DNA of 64,000 nt from Plasmopara viticola (GCA_001695595.3 MBPM02000054.1:62001-126000); one strand, 5' to 3'; positions 49,801 to 61,185 are shown, counted from the stretch's first letter. Program-made: numbers and translations. The notes: a model not told the origin generated them from the sequence alone.

Positions 49801-50543
49801 TTTATATCGTCGTAATTGCGCACTTGCGTGTGCTCCAGATTTTTGCCCAATCGGTTCTTTCTCTGCATATTCGACGCTTCCTTCCATACAGGACGTACTA
49901 CGTGACGCAAGTACCAGCCTTCGCCCACCTTTTGTTCGCCAAGAAAGTCTTGATTTAGCATATTCAACGACTGGTGAAACAAATAACAAAGGCACTCGGG
50001 CATGTGTCTCAAGTTGCCTGCTTCTCCCCATAGCAAAAGAAAGAGCATGATGTCCATGTGCAAAGAGCATTTGAGATCCCCTTGAGGCTGACCTACGTAC
50101 GTGACGCTTGGCACGCCTAGGAACTGACACCACTCGGTGTAGTTGCTCATGAGCTTCTTGTGCAGTGTCACGACGTGGTGCCCAGGAGGGTCTTGAGGCT
50201 TAGTGCGCGCCTTGGAGTTGGCCAGCAGAAGCAGTACGTGCTCGCGCTGGTTGTCAACGCTGCCTGACTGAAAGCCAAACTTATTGTACAGTACCTCACA
50301 GCAAAAATCGATAGACACCTCATCGGCAAAGTCACCCTGGAGGCCGCCGCCGCGCATTTGATTTCCACCCTGTTTAGAAATAGGAGCGACGTCCATCAAA
50401 CTCAACCGATCTCCAAACGTGCCACCGCCATCGCCATAGTTGCTCTTGTTGTTGGACGTATTGCGCTTGCGATCCGCGTCGAGCTGGAAGTAGTTGGAGC
50501 CGGCGCGACGTCGGTCCATCTTGCCACCAGGCGTCGTGGCCAT
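43803..50543 (-). CDS. Callose (1,3-beta-glucan) synthase fused to an MFS sugar-porter domain
   Basis: A single 2246-codon exon. It should polymerise UDP-glucose into 1,3-beta-glucan at the plasma membrane for cell walls and callose-like deposits. After a cytosolic N-terminus with an FKS1 dom1-like segment (residues ~110-280; RNYDDINEYFW), a first membrane cluster (~290-590) precedes the GT48 catalytic loop (~850-1290), which holds RVLADPLYVRMHYGHPDIF (~1180) and GINLSEDVFAGFNSTLRGG (~1215), both hallmarks of GT48. A second membrane cluster follows (~1300-1700). From ~1735 to ~2170 the protein looks like a major-facilitator sugar porter: GRRLTIVAGG, YIFEISTKDMRGKS and PESPYWVL correspond to the GRR, E-x6-RG and PESPRWL signatures. 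The last ~60 residues are strongly basic (RMRAERASRNTRTPGTARQR). Upstream, GCATTCGTCCTCACAAT near 50645-50661 may be the initiator. Known in outline from oomycetes; transport activity of the C-terminus is inferred. Confidence 0.95.
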   Translation of the reverse strand: MATTPGGKMDRRRAGSNYFQLDADRKRNTSNNKSNYGDGGGTFGDRLSLMDVAPISKQGGNQMRGGGLQGDFADEVSIDFCCEVLYNKFGFQSGSVDNQREHVLLLLANSKARTKPQDPPGHHVVTLHKKLMSNYTEWCQFLGVPSVTYVGQPQGDLKCSLHMDIMLFLLLWGEAGNLRHMPECLCYLFHQSLNMLNQDFLGEQKVGEGWYLRHVVRPVWKEASNMQRKNRLGKNLEHTQVRNYDDINEYFWKKYCLNIDITQIGEELTKNHTKTYYEHRSIFTLVLNYYRIFQFNMMFLMVLMAIGFISAISPSGGQQWFPQFASMGEVVKPYQPQSVKLTYVGIVFALSSMGFCKTVLEACHGWHLLTARESSKTSSRSFNYGGALVVRMLWNGVFAGIFGMMIYTPLMTDQNTELLDKAATASAAFILPGAIVMVVQAFAPSMVTRSFAAKFIREGESCYVGRNMAPPLSYQIKYITFWLILWALKAFVSYFILVRPLVLPSLAIFEMQLEYGSNVVSFHNFGVISALWLPVIFIFNYDTQIYFTVFQASLGGIQGLLMKTGEIRGIKEITKAFRVAPQLFDKKVVTNLARSNDAAADGSAAAYQSQMMLRFVVVWNEIVNSFREGDLVDDKEAAILQYDIQGSGDVFEPVFLSAGKLVEALDFTVKLAKEGKGDSQLQVYMVQKDCLSAVRSFFTASMYVMEALLGSDDADILDALRQMEAIAANGSFMKTFDAKSLIQLRTVSMEFLEAVMDLPDPDAQSSHLTTSRVHTMGVVRNFVTKMENLFNTIRVFANRPEIAAKFSNSKFCSSANGYVFAARGLVNLFHNDTAMGAATRAYLLMSLEKADAMPRVPEAERRLGFFMKSLLMDIPQLTSVKEMHSFSVVTPFYSESVLISLSELNDPLTNHPVFQKVEEKGKNITILKYLLTIHPEEWENFLERIDVSSAEEAQANYPLEIRLWASYRGQTLARTVQGMMLYEDAIKILHWLEIGSSPGKTAEQKQAQLEDMVRLKFSYICACQVYGKHRAEGKAQADDIDYLLKTYPNLRVAYVDTIEMDGNKQFDTVLIKSEGNEIAEVYRYELPGDPILGEGKPENQNNALPFTRGEYLQTIDMNQQHYFEECLKMPQLLVTADLHPSKKPVSIIGMREHIFTGNASSLSKFKSWQELVFVTLSQRVLADPLYVRMHYGHPDIFDKIIALPRGGVSKASKGINLSEDVFAGFNSTLRGGVVTHVEFMQCGKGRDVALSQISMFEGKLANGAGETSLAREAHRMGQFMDFFRLNSMYYSHTGFYFATWMTIVTTFVYMYCKVYLALAGVQQQIVFDMNSTAVISGNVANNFDERVFKDLKSVLNTQFYIQAGTFLMLPLMCVYFGEGGFVRGMTRFIDMIVTLGPAFFVFQVGTTMHYFDNNIVHGGAKYQATGRGFKISRETLVLLYKAYASSHYRKAWELIGLCLVYMAFGNFYICQTDASANDNTFASDYCDTAQGYGVQTFSVWFISILWVVGPFMFNSDGLDFRKMKVDIQQWCMWMFAPEDYKDDDPTNKGGWIGWWKGDLEQLHNSNMISRVTVIVRECRHFLLMFYVATLETSDVMYVAYSLGAALATVLLLVVFHIVGMGMHSMSPVKRAMLYLGTMTIIVTMYFLATYFALKWTFKYALSLFFAYVAALYGINECFRMWSFPHSSIAGVAVFQQLQFLFDFIFCTGMIIPLVVMSCIPFLNIIQTRMMYNEGFSKVMSASSQYAFSLAAFMGVLGGIGVGWLFNLLSTLEQSASFASYAVTYDGVLSGNVGDGTTTYILYAACVIGTIISGFLNFFLGRRLTIVAGGLFSTLGMVAVSANDALRSMLLMPGIGLLGVSCGILLPSLAIYIFEISTKDMRGKSMLLLGIGFITGSLLGGIFATVHQLGWIWQTFAACIFIALVTPVVNVFPESPYWVLDRKGWEACEACLVVLRRKPDVQEELKVMREEETADEAGAGFFKYLICLFLMLVSSLTTGFLNAFISYKGASMYTDQDQLFVNAISLQLAGAVIAVFFIDKLDHKSILFGTLIPVALCAGILGFNEKSELLGESHGSGLYVSLVVMLMYFFMGLGTSSAPWSACAGMFTSRGRASSTTSLFTIFFVANVGYVYMHAEDSTMENEYFYLYAIAGFSVVSLMLLLSAGTKKNGIICSKSEAKRDRDRIARMRAERASRNTRTPGTARQRNLSRVRSKSNGGAQRSNNGQVSYQMYETPSHAAPPHAYGRA

Positions 50544-53500
50544 CGTTCAACTTGTACCTTAACTAGTAATTAAAGTGCGGACACAAAGAGTGATGGTCGT
50601 TGGCTCGATGCGCTCCCGCACTCAAATTGCTCGAGGTCTATTTGATTGTGAGGACGAATGCGGGGAGGGACGCGAAGTAGCCCTTTTTCACTTCTGACTC
50701 GAAGAAGCTAAACCAATAGAAATGGACAGCAGATTCAGCTCCCCTAACCGCAGAGCCAGCTTATGCCGGAGTAAGATATCGATCTATCACATATTAGTGA
50801 AGCACAGGTATTAGCGTGCTTTTTAAGTCCGCCCCCTTATGCACTGAACCGGCGCGTGCTCAGAAACCGACATACTGCGAATTCTTGCGCCATCACCCTT
50901 GAGAATGCTTATCTTGGTATTTTTAAACCACGAATTGTGATCGGTTTAATGTCACTGAGGACGATAGAACAATTCGACGTTCGACGCAGTACGCGGTACT
51001 TGTCGTTAAATTGACTTGAGATGACGTCAGCCGCGACAAAATTGCAGGAAGAGCGGATAGGTTTAACCTCTCGCGCGTTCGGACGGTGCAAATCCCGTGC
51101 TGCGAATGGGGAGCTACTACATTTTGGTCTAATACTTCATGCTCATGTAATTATAAGATTTGCAGGGGTTTTCTATGCACTTTCTGACGCTCTTTACCTT
51201 GCGATCTTACGACACGCTCTAATGATTTAGGTGTGGTGCCATAAACAGGACATAAGAGAAGAATAAAACGCTTAGCTTTTTTTATATCCGCATGATTAAT
51301 TGAATCATGGTGGGGGAAAGGAAATTTTGAGATCAATGGCAGAAAGCCTCTAAGTAAGCGGTAGACTTGTCATTAAAGTACATCACGCGTTCGCACATTG
51401 CCATCACGGCACTTTTGTTTGTGACTCTCTTTTTCGGGTTTTACGTTCTTGATTACGAAAGAAAGCACACACGATCTTGCATGTGGGCAGCGGGCGAACA
51501 TATACGAATATGCTGGAAGCACACCTTCATAGTAACCTTTAGTGGCTTGGCTTCGCCGTGTCAAAATACTCTGAAGTAGCATCAGCATGGCTACTGTAAG
51601 CGTGTCATCGTCGATGTCGCACACGTCTATTTCAGTTTCTGAGCAAGTCGTGCTTCTTTGATGGCGGCTTTGCGTGCGGCAGTGAATGAATCCGCTTAAG
51701 CGTATGAAGCAGCAGCATTTGTCAGCCTTAAAAAGACTTTGAGCACTTGAGTCTTATGATATAGATCTACCGTCGACAAATCGATGGACTGTCTTTTAGC
51801 CTCTCCCTGATAGTCCTATATACTACTTTCAAAATTTCCACCGTAACCCTTAATTTTTGTTACCATAATTAAACCAAGAGAAATTTAGAGGCATAAAAAG
51901 CACTAAGCCCAGATCAGCGCCTCTTCAACAGCACCAAAACTAATAGTAGTCACAGCCAACACCTGATAAACAACCACAATTAACCTAGCGCTGCGTCCAG
52001 CAGCCGCGCGTTCAGGCAACGGTATTGCACAAACCCAGTGTTTGCCATGCCACTTAATGGTATTACCATGCTGTGGGACTTAAGTCTTTGATTGTTTTGA
52101 AGCTGAATAAGACGGCAGTACAGGGTGTCAATTGAAAAAATCTAATGAGCACTGCTTGATGCATATTAACCAGAAGCTTCATGCTGGATTATAGACATAT
52201 AAGGGCTTGACATTACGACTTATACTCACTTTTGGGGCCATTCTGTGTCTCGTATTTGTTTATAGTATCCATCGGAGGATGGAGACCAAAATTTGCGTTT
52301 TCTCCGAAGAAACGGCTGCGGTCTCTGGTGGCACTGGTATCTAATCTACGCCTTAGTCTCTTAGATTGGCCCTGTATGAGGAATAATTAGTAGAAGAGTT
52401 GCCTAAGGACATGCAAGACAAGCTAGAAAAGCCTGACCGGGGGGTGCAACATCTGGGACTTAACGCGATCAGTGCCACTTTGAAGATGCTTTTTGAACTA
52501 CGACAGCGTTCTGATAAAGCTTCTTCAGCAGAAATTGACGATGTCGTGATGCCGGTGCCTTCGGTAATTGTTTAAAGCTGTGAACGGAGAAAATGAAAAT
52601 CTTTGCAGAAAAGAAAGAAGATTATTCCCCGCTTTGAACCAAGGAGGTCGAAATGGTCGTGATATCCGCCTCATTGTAAATGGTGCAACAGAGATTGGAT
52701 CTAACCTAGTGGGAAAGCACACAAAGGGACACATATGCGCAATCTCAGTCAATGCAGCGCTCTCTACCTGAAGCGGCAGCAGATGTATGTTTTCTGCCGC
52801 CTGGCTGTGGGAAGCGTGTGTCATTACGTTTCCTCGTACATCACCGAGGACGCGAAAACATTGGTAATATCTACAAAATTTACATTATCTGCTGGCTCGG
52901 ATAGCTACAAACCATCGTTTGGAAGAGGTTGCAGTCGCCTTCTTTATCGGCGGATTGTTCGCGAGTCCGACCTCTTTTGACGCGGATCTAAAAGTGACAA
53001 AAAATGTCAATCTCAACAAGACATTGTCACTGTTTGCTTAGTGACAGGAACGAGCGGCGAGTGCTGCTCGGCCCTGAAGCCCAACGTGAAGAAAGTTTAT
53101 GGCACGCCGTAAATACTTAATTACTTAGAAATCGAAGATACCTGCTTCGCTCCTAGCGGAGTTTACTGATTCAAGAATTCGCCGTTATTTGAATGTAGAA
53201 GTGTTGTTAGTGCAGACACTACACCGAGTCGATTAACGTGTTAGACATTATTATGTCTGAAATGGAACTGGAAGAGTCGAGGACATACATTGCACGTAAA
53301 GTGGCACGTGGATCGCTACAAAGTGTCCGTAAGGCTGCATCCCTTCCATATCGTAAGCGGCGTGACTGGTTTCCAGCCACACTATCAAGAGCAAGACCTT
53401 GCCTGATTATATGGAGTTGTACGCTGCCACTGAGCAGTGCTAGCAGAAAATAGCACTCGCTGCATGTTGTGAAGGGGTAGTTGGCTGCAGACCAAGAGTG

Positions 53501-55660
53501 TGGCACTGACGATGCGCTTGGAGTGGCATGTTTCTTACCGAGCAACGCTCTTAATTGCTGCATACTGTGCAAATCACGCTGGCTGTAGGTCAAAGCTTCA
53601 AAGCCCGGCTGCGACAATGTGCGTGAAATGGCACGTATTCTACTGATAAACGATCGTTATGGACAACGTTTAGTGTAATTTCTGCTTGATGTAGTCGATT
53701 AAAAGATCGAGGCATTTAATGCGCCGCCTTTCTGGACACACAAGGCGGCACATATTTTGCTGAGCGGGGCCTTTGATGAGTTGTTTGTCAATGTAGTTGT
53801 TATTGCATCCATGCGACACGAAAACGATACGAAGCGTCTGTTCGAGACCGTCAATTTTAAGAAGAAGACAAAGATCGAGAAGCGCATGGCACCTCAACTT
53901 GGACGTAAAGATTCGAAGGTTGACGCGGCGATGAATGGCGATGGCACATAGCTATAAACTTATATTTAGAAGAAATCACAATCAAACAGTCAGAGGCAAG
54001 ATAATCCTGGACCCTGTTCTGTCACTAGATGTCCATGGCAAAGCTTGAGCGAAGCGATCAGCATAGCCTGAGTAGCGGTCACCGAAATCAATTTTGTATT
54101 GTATCGGACGGAAAAGTAGTGAAAGACAACAAAACGATCTTCATTGCACGGAGCTGGATTGCACAAAACTTTGGTAAAGGATTTGCAGAAATTGGTAAGT
54201 GCGACTAGACTTACCTAATCGAAGTATATTTTAAAAAGATTGACTTGGCTTGGGGAACCAAATATGGCAGTAGGTACCACTGTAAAGTCATTGACGAATT
54301 TTTACGTACAAAGCACTAAGCGGAATGGTCCAGGAAAGCATGTACTCATTTCACGTTGATACCTTGTGGCGAGAATCCAAATGGCAAGTACACGCTTATC
54401 AGAAGTTTGCAGTACCACAATTTCTGCGAAAATTTTGTTGCAATTCAAGATTCGGCGTGTAAAATGTACAATGCAAATACAAAGGGTATATATCTTCCAG
54501 ATCATATAGCTTGAGGCCCTCCTTGTAGGATATGCTGATCGCATTGACCAGATCTGACTAACTCTGATGCTCTGGGAGTAGTCGGCCATACTTCAAGGGC
54601 TTTTGAACACGGCTGAGATGTGTAATTTTTTAATTGCCTGTTGACGCAATTGTTCAGTTTCCATAGGGCTTATGCTATGATGGCAAAATGTCCGTAGTTT
54701 TGTTTAGCTCGGAATGATGGGCAAATTGTCCACTTGTGATTAGCGATCGAGTGCATGTGCGAGGATAGACCTTACGCTAGTGCACGTGAGTGCACCTTCA
54801 GTGCAGACAAACTTTCCTTTATAGAGTGCTTTATTGTATTTCATGGCTTTGGGGAGATCTCGCAAAGGCAGGCTATTGTGTATCGGCCGGAGGTTGGCTT
54901 GACCAAGTACTTATACATTTATAGTACGAAGTATAAAGTGGCTAGTTCGCCGTCCGATCTCTTCAAAAAATGAATTTTGGAAACCAGACAGCAAGAGGCT
55001 TCCGGCGAAGGGAGGCAAGGCCTGTTTCAGGCGTTCTTCGCCTGATCTGGTCCCAAACAATCGTTTATTATTCCATGCGACGCATCAGATTTTGCAATCG
55101 GCACTTTCGTGTTTAATAAGTGCTTCCTTCTGCTTAGATGTAATCCAAGTATAAGAGGTAACGGATCATTACGTAAAGCCGAGCTTTTATGTCAAGAAGT
55201 TGAATTATTCTTTGAACGAGCCTGGATCCTACGCACCCTATGTGTATAGATATCAGATAGGAAATGGTCCCTGCCATAGTCGCGGTAGCATCTTAGTCGC
55301 TCATCAAAAATTTGAGAAAGAGAGTATATACATAACCAATTTTTAAATGGCATTTATAACACTTTAATGAAACGTCATTTACCGAAAGATCGCAATTCTT
55401 CCTGCATGCCTTCTTGTGCAAAATGCTGTGCAACACCGTCCCAATGTGATAATGTCCTGGTCTGCCAGCGCTTATTTGACAAGCCCAAAGATCGCGCACT
55501 CGCATGTTGACAAAGTAGTGATAATAGCCGTGAGTTATTCGCTACGATTTTGGGATGTGCATCCGGATAAATGATAAATAAATATATCTCCTGTCTTTAG
55601 TGATTTTAATTTTACTAAATTTGAAAAAAAATAATGTGTTTAACTTCACTGATTAAAATC
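50544..55660. other. Gene-poor region with degenerate coding traces
   Basis: This holds the callose synthase promoter in its first ~150 bp. From about 52380 to 54230 the plus strand reads protein-like in pieces (VEELPKDMQDKLEKPDRG; DELFVNVVVIASMRHEND; SDGKVVKDNKTIFIARSWIA) separated by stops and frame changes, probably one or more dead transposon genes of a family I cannot name. Nothing intact was found. Confidence 0.45.
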
Positions 55661-56845
55661 ATGCACCGTATTCCCGGTCCGTCAGACCCTTTACCTTATA
55701 CTTTGTAGCTTCTAATTAATCTCGTGTCCCTCCGTCACGCAGGCGAAAAAGATCGCAGCAAGCGCAAGCACACTAAAAAGTCATCCAGCCGTAAAAGCGG
55801 CCACAGACATCTTGAGCGCTCGTCTCGACACAATCGCCACAAGTCGCGCGATTCAAACCATTTAAAGGGGGCAAATAAGATTACCAAAGCTGACTATTTT
55901 TTGCGCCAGACGGAATTTAGGGTGTGGCTGGCTCAAACGAAGTGCGTATTGGCATAAAATGATTTATTTAAATTTGGATTTTAGCATATTTGTCTATTGT
56001 CGACAAAGGAATCAATATGTCGAGGAATTATCGACGGACGAGGCCATGGAACTCTTCCAAGACAAGTTTGCTAAGAAGTGGAATCATGGGAAATTGTCTA
56101 AAATTTTCTATGAAGGATTGCCTGACGCTATGGTAGAGGAAACGAAGCGCACACGCCATCGATGGGAATTTGTGGCCAATCTTGGTGACAAGGAGAAACT
56201 TGAGCTCGAATCAGCCAAAGACTCAGTGGATGTGGCGACGAAACAGAAACATCTATTAGTTTCAAGAAGTGAGAAGAAAAATGAAAATGAAGTCAAGAAA
56301 GAGGAAGACAGGAACAGTAAAAAACAGTGGTCGCAATTGGATGATGGAAACGAAGGCGAAGGAAACAAGAAATGGGCTAAAACGAATCGCAAAAGGAATC
56401 GAGAGGTTCGTGATATTGAACTCGAAGAATTGGGAGTCAAAGCGACTGGAAGAGAGGCACAGATTGAGAAGAAACGCCAGTTTGCAGACAGATTGCATGG
56501 TGCTGCGAGAGACCGAGAAGCTGCTCGAGACGGTCTTGACTTGAATGAAGACTTTTTAATGGGCGGACGAACGGGTGAGGACGGGGATCTTCAACGTCGC
56601 ATGGCTCATCGGGACTTGGCACGGAAGCGCAAGCTAGAGCAACAGCAAACAAGAATAGCGAGTTTACAGGTGGGGAAGAACTGGTGATGAACTTGACATC
56701 AAATGAAAAAGTATTGATTTGTGTATGTGCTGTTGCTGCTTAGGCAAAAGAGGCCGCACGCATGGATAAGTTCTTAAGCGATATAGGCCTTTCGGGTTCC
56801 AATGCAAAGGATGGCAAACCCATGACAATTGCTCCACGTCAATAG
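55661..56845 (+). CDS. SCI1-like lysine/arginine-rich nuclear protein
   Basis: Proposed exons: a short first exon from the ATG at 55661, then 55743-55941, 56009-56669 and 56744-56845, with GT-AG introns of 67 and 74 bp between the last three. The first donor is ambiguous: cutting after ATGCACC or after the next nine bases both keep frame, giving 322 or 325 residues. The second exon has no ATG (the frame at 55724 opens with GTG), which is why a 5' exon is needed. The N-terminus is basic and Ser/Arg/Lys/His-rich (SSSRKSGHRHLERSSRH). The core KITKADYFLRQTEFRVWL, then NQYVEELSTDEAMELF and FAKKWNHGKLSKIFYEG, matches the SCI1 (style cell-cycle inhibitor) family found across eukaryotes. A long Lys/Glu-rich coiled region follows, and the C-terminus ends MDKFLSDIGL. 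It is probably nuclear; the molecular role is poorly defined. Confidence 0.8.
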
Positions 56846-59800
56846 ACACGAAACGGATACGTTTGCTACAATGTGTCACTTCAGAGTGAGTTTTGTAAAG
56901 AGATGGCACTGACACTTTCTACACAAAAGAGACAATGAAGCTTATCTGTTGACAAAGTCGTGCTTTTACTCGTCATTCGACGTGTGTTAATTCTTTTGGT
57001 TCGATAGAGCTTTTGACAAGCAGAAGGCAACATTGCTATGGTCAAAAGAAAATGAATTGGACCGTAAAGGCAAAAAAATTAATTCATGATGAGGCCAACG
57101 CAAAAGTTACCGGCTATCCTTGTCGCTACCAATACATAATAAAATTTTGCAAGCTTTGCGTAAAAAACTTGACGCGTCAGGGGCTACTGCTATGTAAGTA
57201 AGTGCTCAGTCTGTCAGCACCTATAGAAGGCCTTGATTAAATTATTTTGCAGTCGTGGTCTCACTTCGTACGAGACGCTCATCAGGTTTATTTTCATTCA
57301 AATTGTGTAGAGTCCAAATACAAATAGCTGTTTTCAAATAAATTGTGCTTACTTTGTTATACTATTATCTTTAGCAATGTAATTTTGCTCTAATACAGTG
57401 TTGTTTACTTTCGAGAATCAGTAATCATCATCAATTTACTTAAGTCACAAGAAATGCCGACGCCTCGACTGGACATTGTTACTTTCACCAACGCTGACTG
57501 TCTTCAAAAGCCTGGCACTGAGTCGCTAATTTGGTGCGAATCAGAAACGATTATTTCAACTGCTTCGACTCTTAGGAGACTGAAGGCTTTACAAATCTCC
57601 CCTCCACACTTGCTGACGGGCATCAGTGGTTATAAAGATGACTAGAATAGTTTGATATGGCTCTGCTTCTAGCAAATATTGAGAAACTCTTGTAAAAGCT
57701 GAGTCTGTAGACCGTAAAAGTTGGCTGTACAAGAGTCGAGAGAACCGACTAGTACGTCACGACAGGCCGTAAGAAAATAGCGGCAAATGCTCGATAAACT
57801 GCATCTACGCGTTGAGTTTACATCACACACCGGGTGAATGTGGCAATTAGTACAATTAAATGTCTTCAAGCACCTTTAAATCGAGCAATTCTATTGCAGC
57901 GATTTTTCACTCACAATTTTTCCCTAATTTTGAATTCAGTAAGCCACCAATTTTCTCGCGTTTCCTCGCCTTATCTGGGTGACAGAATCGTAAGACACCT
58001 TTTGCGCATTTTTTTCAATCTTTTGAACAATCGATATGACCAATGCTCTCTCCTTTACCTCTTTACCTTTTTTTGGTCGCACTTCGAGTAAATGGCGACC
58101 AGGACACCAGTACTAGTACGCACATGATTGCACGTAATCAAATAAAGTCAATGAAAGGCTTTTTCGCCTTAATATAATAATCCCTTGCGTAGTCAGACTA
58201 CAGTTTGCAAAGTTCGTAAATACTGGAAACATAAGCAGTTTGTTCACTAAAGTATTTCTCTAATCGCAGGAAAAGCTGGATTATACGCTTGTCCTGACCG
58301 TCGCCCAATGATATCATGACCGTCTGTGGTTGCCATGGCTAGACGACCTTGTTTTCTGAGCTTTGTGAACTTTTACCTGATAAGTCCAAAAACTTAATTT
58401 TAACTCTAATCAAACTCAGCAGCTCTTATTAAATACAATAGCATTCATTGTAGTGTCGAGCTGAGCTAGCTGCTTTCGGTTTCAGTAAATGTGTAGCATG
58501 GCGTTGGAGAGCTCGCAAGGTTATTTTTTTCTGCTATATAAACCGATTATACGATCCGTACTGTGGAATTTCGTGAGTGTCTAAGGAGGTATAAAGTCCT
58601 TCGAATCTCGTTTGAAGAATATTTACAAAACCCTTTCGACGATTATGCATGATTCTACCATTCGAAGCCATTTTCTCGATGAATGGACTACAACCTACTC
58701 CGGGCTTAGACCTTCACACTTATTCTAGCTCGGTCTAGCTTCTTCAAATAAATTCAACTTATTTGGCACTAAGTCAGGCCTCTCCTTAAACGTTGCCAGC
58801 TCAAGCTGCCTTCTATTCTACTTCTTAACATCAGGACGCTGCCCTGGATTCAAGACGCTGCCCTGGATTTTATAAGTACCTCTACGACCACATCTCGCTG
58901 GAAAGTGTTGATAAAGCTTGCCCAAATCTAAGACAAACAACCCTTATTTTGCGAACTGTAATTTATTTCGCTCTACTTCTTTACAATAATGTTTAGCCAT
59001 ACTCCATCGTATATTCCATCTGTCTGTCTCACATCGACATGCTACCAATCGATAGGGACTAATTCTTCTATCAGACTATTTTGGTATGTCGGCTCGTTTC
59101 ATTTTTGTATAATTCTAGGAGCCTGGCACCAAGAATGAGCGCGACTACTCACTATGCCCCCGATGGGAATACTTTTCGCATTTCACAAATGAAAATTCGA
59201 CGAGTGCGATGTCATCTTTGCCGCGAATTTTCTACAAATTTCGAGAACAGACAATATTGTTCTGCCTTTTAACGACAGCTTATATGCGTAGTCTTTTGGA
59301 TCTTATATTCTATTTCAGTATAACGAGTTCGGATCTTTGAGTAAATTAAATCTGGCTGACACACACAAGACGTTTGCTGTGTTCACGATTGGCCGAACTA
59401 GATGCCTTTCTTATGAGATTGTTATACGACCAAAAGTAGTCGGTGACATTTTCCCCAACTTAAATGATTTCTGCTATCATAGTTGCTGAGAGCATGTATT
59501 GTTTGTGGCCTAGGTTATCGTTAGCAATAATACGGCACTGCTCTGCCAATTTGGATTAATTACATTATCAAAAGCTGTATTTTCCGGAATTTGGCTAATG
59601 TGGAATTTTCGAGTCTTCTGCTTATGCAAAAGTCAGTAAATTTGATAAGAAATCAGCTTCTAAAGTATGATAATGCCTTGAAATTTGTAAAACAGGACTA
59701 AAATCTTCCTGCAGAGTCTATTTCAATCTAGAGGCTACAGTTGAAAAAACTGATAAAGGCTTCGGCAACGATACGCCTCCATATTTATATTTTCGTGCAC

Positions 59801-60534
59801 TCGCATTGTTCGAACTCTCACCGATACAAATATCCGCTTATTATATCTGGCATGAGTGGGGTCGTAACATCTACCTCACTTGATTACGAGCGCTTAAGTG
59901 CTATTCGTCTTTATTGCAATTGCAAATGATAATATTTGGGCATATTGTAATTGGCGTCAAGCTTTTTTTTTAAATGGAAAGTCAATTCAATCTTTCAAAA
60001 ATGTGCGATTATCACTGTAGACCGCTTTTTTCGATACACCACACTACTCTTTTATTACGCCTTAGCAACAACAGCTAAATTTATTCCTTAACTGGAACGT
60101 GGAATTACTTCGTTTTTGTTCTCACGGCCGTGAACTTGCTCAACTTTTAAGTCCGGCCGTTTTCGCGTTGCTTGCTTGCCACAAGAATTTAAAGACACGT
60201 AAATTGGTCAGTCTTAACGGCTTTCGGCCACTTGAAATGGTGCCCCTTAGTTAGTAAGACAACATTGAAACGTGCTCGCACACCTCGATACGATCAGCTC
60301 AGTGACCGCTGCGGTATCTTCCCCGCACATCAACACGACAGTGGGAAAATTCGTTCCGGTTCTCCTCACATTCAGACAAGTGTATTTGTCAAATTTCTGA
60401 GCCCCCGTTTCTATTTAAACCTTCAAAACTTCATGCTCACAAATCTTGCTTTTTATTGGCAAATTACTTACGTTTTGACGAGTGCAGTAAAGTTCTAAAA
60501 AATTATGAGGCGCTTTTTAACCAAAGCATGATTT
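56846..60534. other. Gene-poor AT-rich region
   Basis: No gene recognised over 3.7 kb; frames are at most ~88 codons. A 19-bp unit, GACGCTGCCCTGGATTCAA, is repeated about twice at 58835-58869. Nothing else stands out. Confidence 0.55.
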
Positions 60535-60544
60535 TTAATAGGTT

Positions 60545-61185
60545 CACAACTAAGCGTATATTCGCTCTTGTGAAGTGCTGAGATTATGTACGGTCATAGA
60601 TACGTCCTTTCTATCATTCAAGATGGGAGCAGACGCAATAGAGTCACAACTTATTGTATATTCGCTCTTGTGAAGTGCTGAGAACATGTACGGCTATAAA
60701 TACGTCCTTTCTATCATTCTAGACGTGCGCACATGCAATAGAGCCGCAACAAAGGGTATATTCGCTCTTGTGAAGTGCTGAGACGATGTACGGCAATAGA
60801 TACGTCCTTTCTTTCATTCTAGACGTGAGCAGACGCAGCAGAGTCAAAACTAAGCGTATATTCGCTCTTGTGGGTTGCTGAGATCATGTACGGACATGGA
60901 TACATCCATTCTATCATTCTAGACATGCGCAGACGCAATAGAGCTACAACAAAGCATATGTTCGATCTAGTGAAGTGATGAGACGATGTACGGTCATAAA
61001 TACGTCCTTTCTTTTATTCTAGACGTGCGCAGACGCAATAGAGCAACAACTAAGCGTATACTAGCTCTTTTGAATAGCTGAGACGATGTACGGCCATAGA
61101 TACGTCTTTTCTATCATTCTAGACGTGCGCAGACGCAATTGAGCCACAACTAAGCGTATATATGCTCTTGTGAAGTGCTGAGATC
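60545..61185. repeat. 100-bp tandem repeat, 6.4 units
   Basis: Unit starts (at CACAAC or its variants) lie exactly at 60545, 60645, 60745, 60845, 60945, 61045 and 61145, so the period is 100 bp with no insertion or deletion. Each unit contains GTATATTCGCTCTTGTGAAG, CTGAGA, a TGTACGG block, TACGTCCTTTCT and CTAGACGTGCGCAGACGCAA or close variants. Units differ mainly by scattered substitutions. There is no open frame through the array and no resemblance to coding sequence. Confidence 0.95.

Noticed and set aside
51060..51110. Possible tRNA (GGTGCAAATCCC resembles a B box)
   Set aside because: No matching A box at the right distance and no acceptor stem could be formed.
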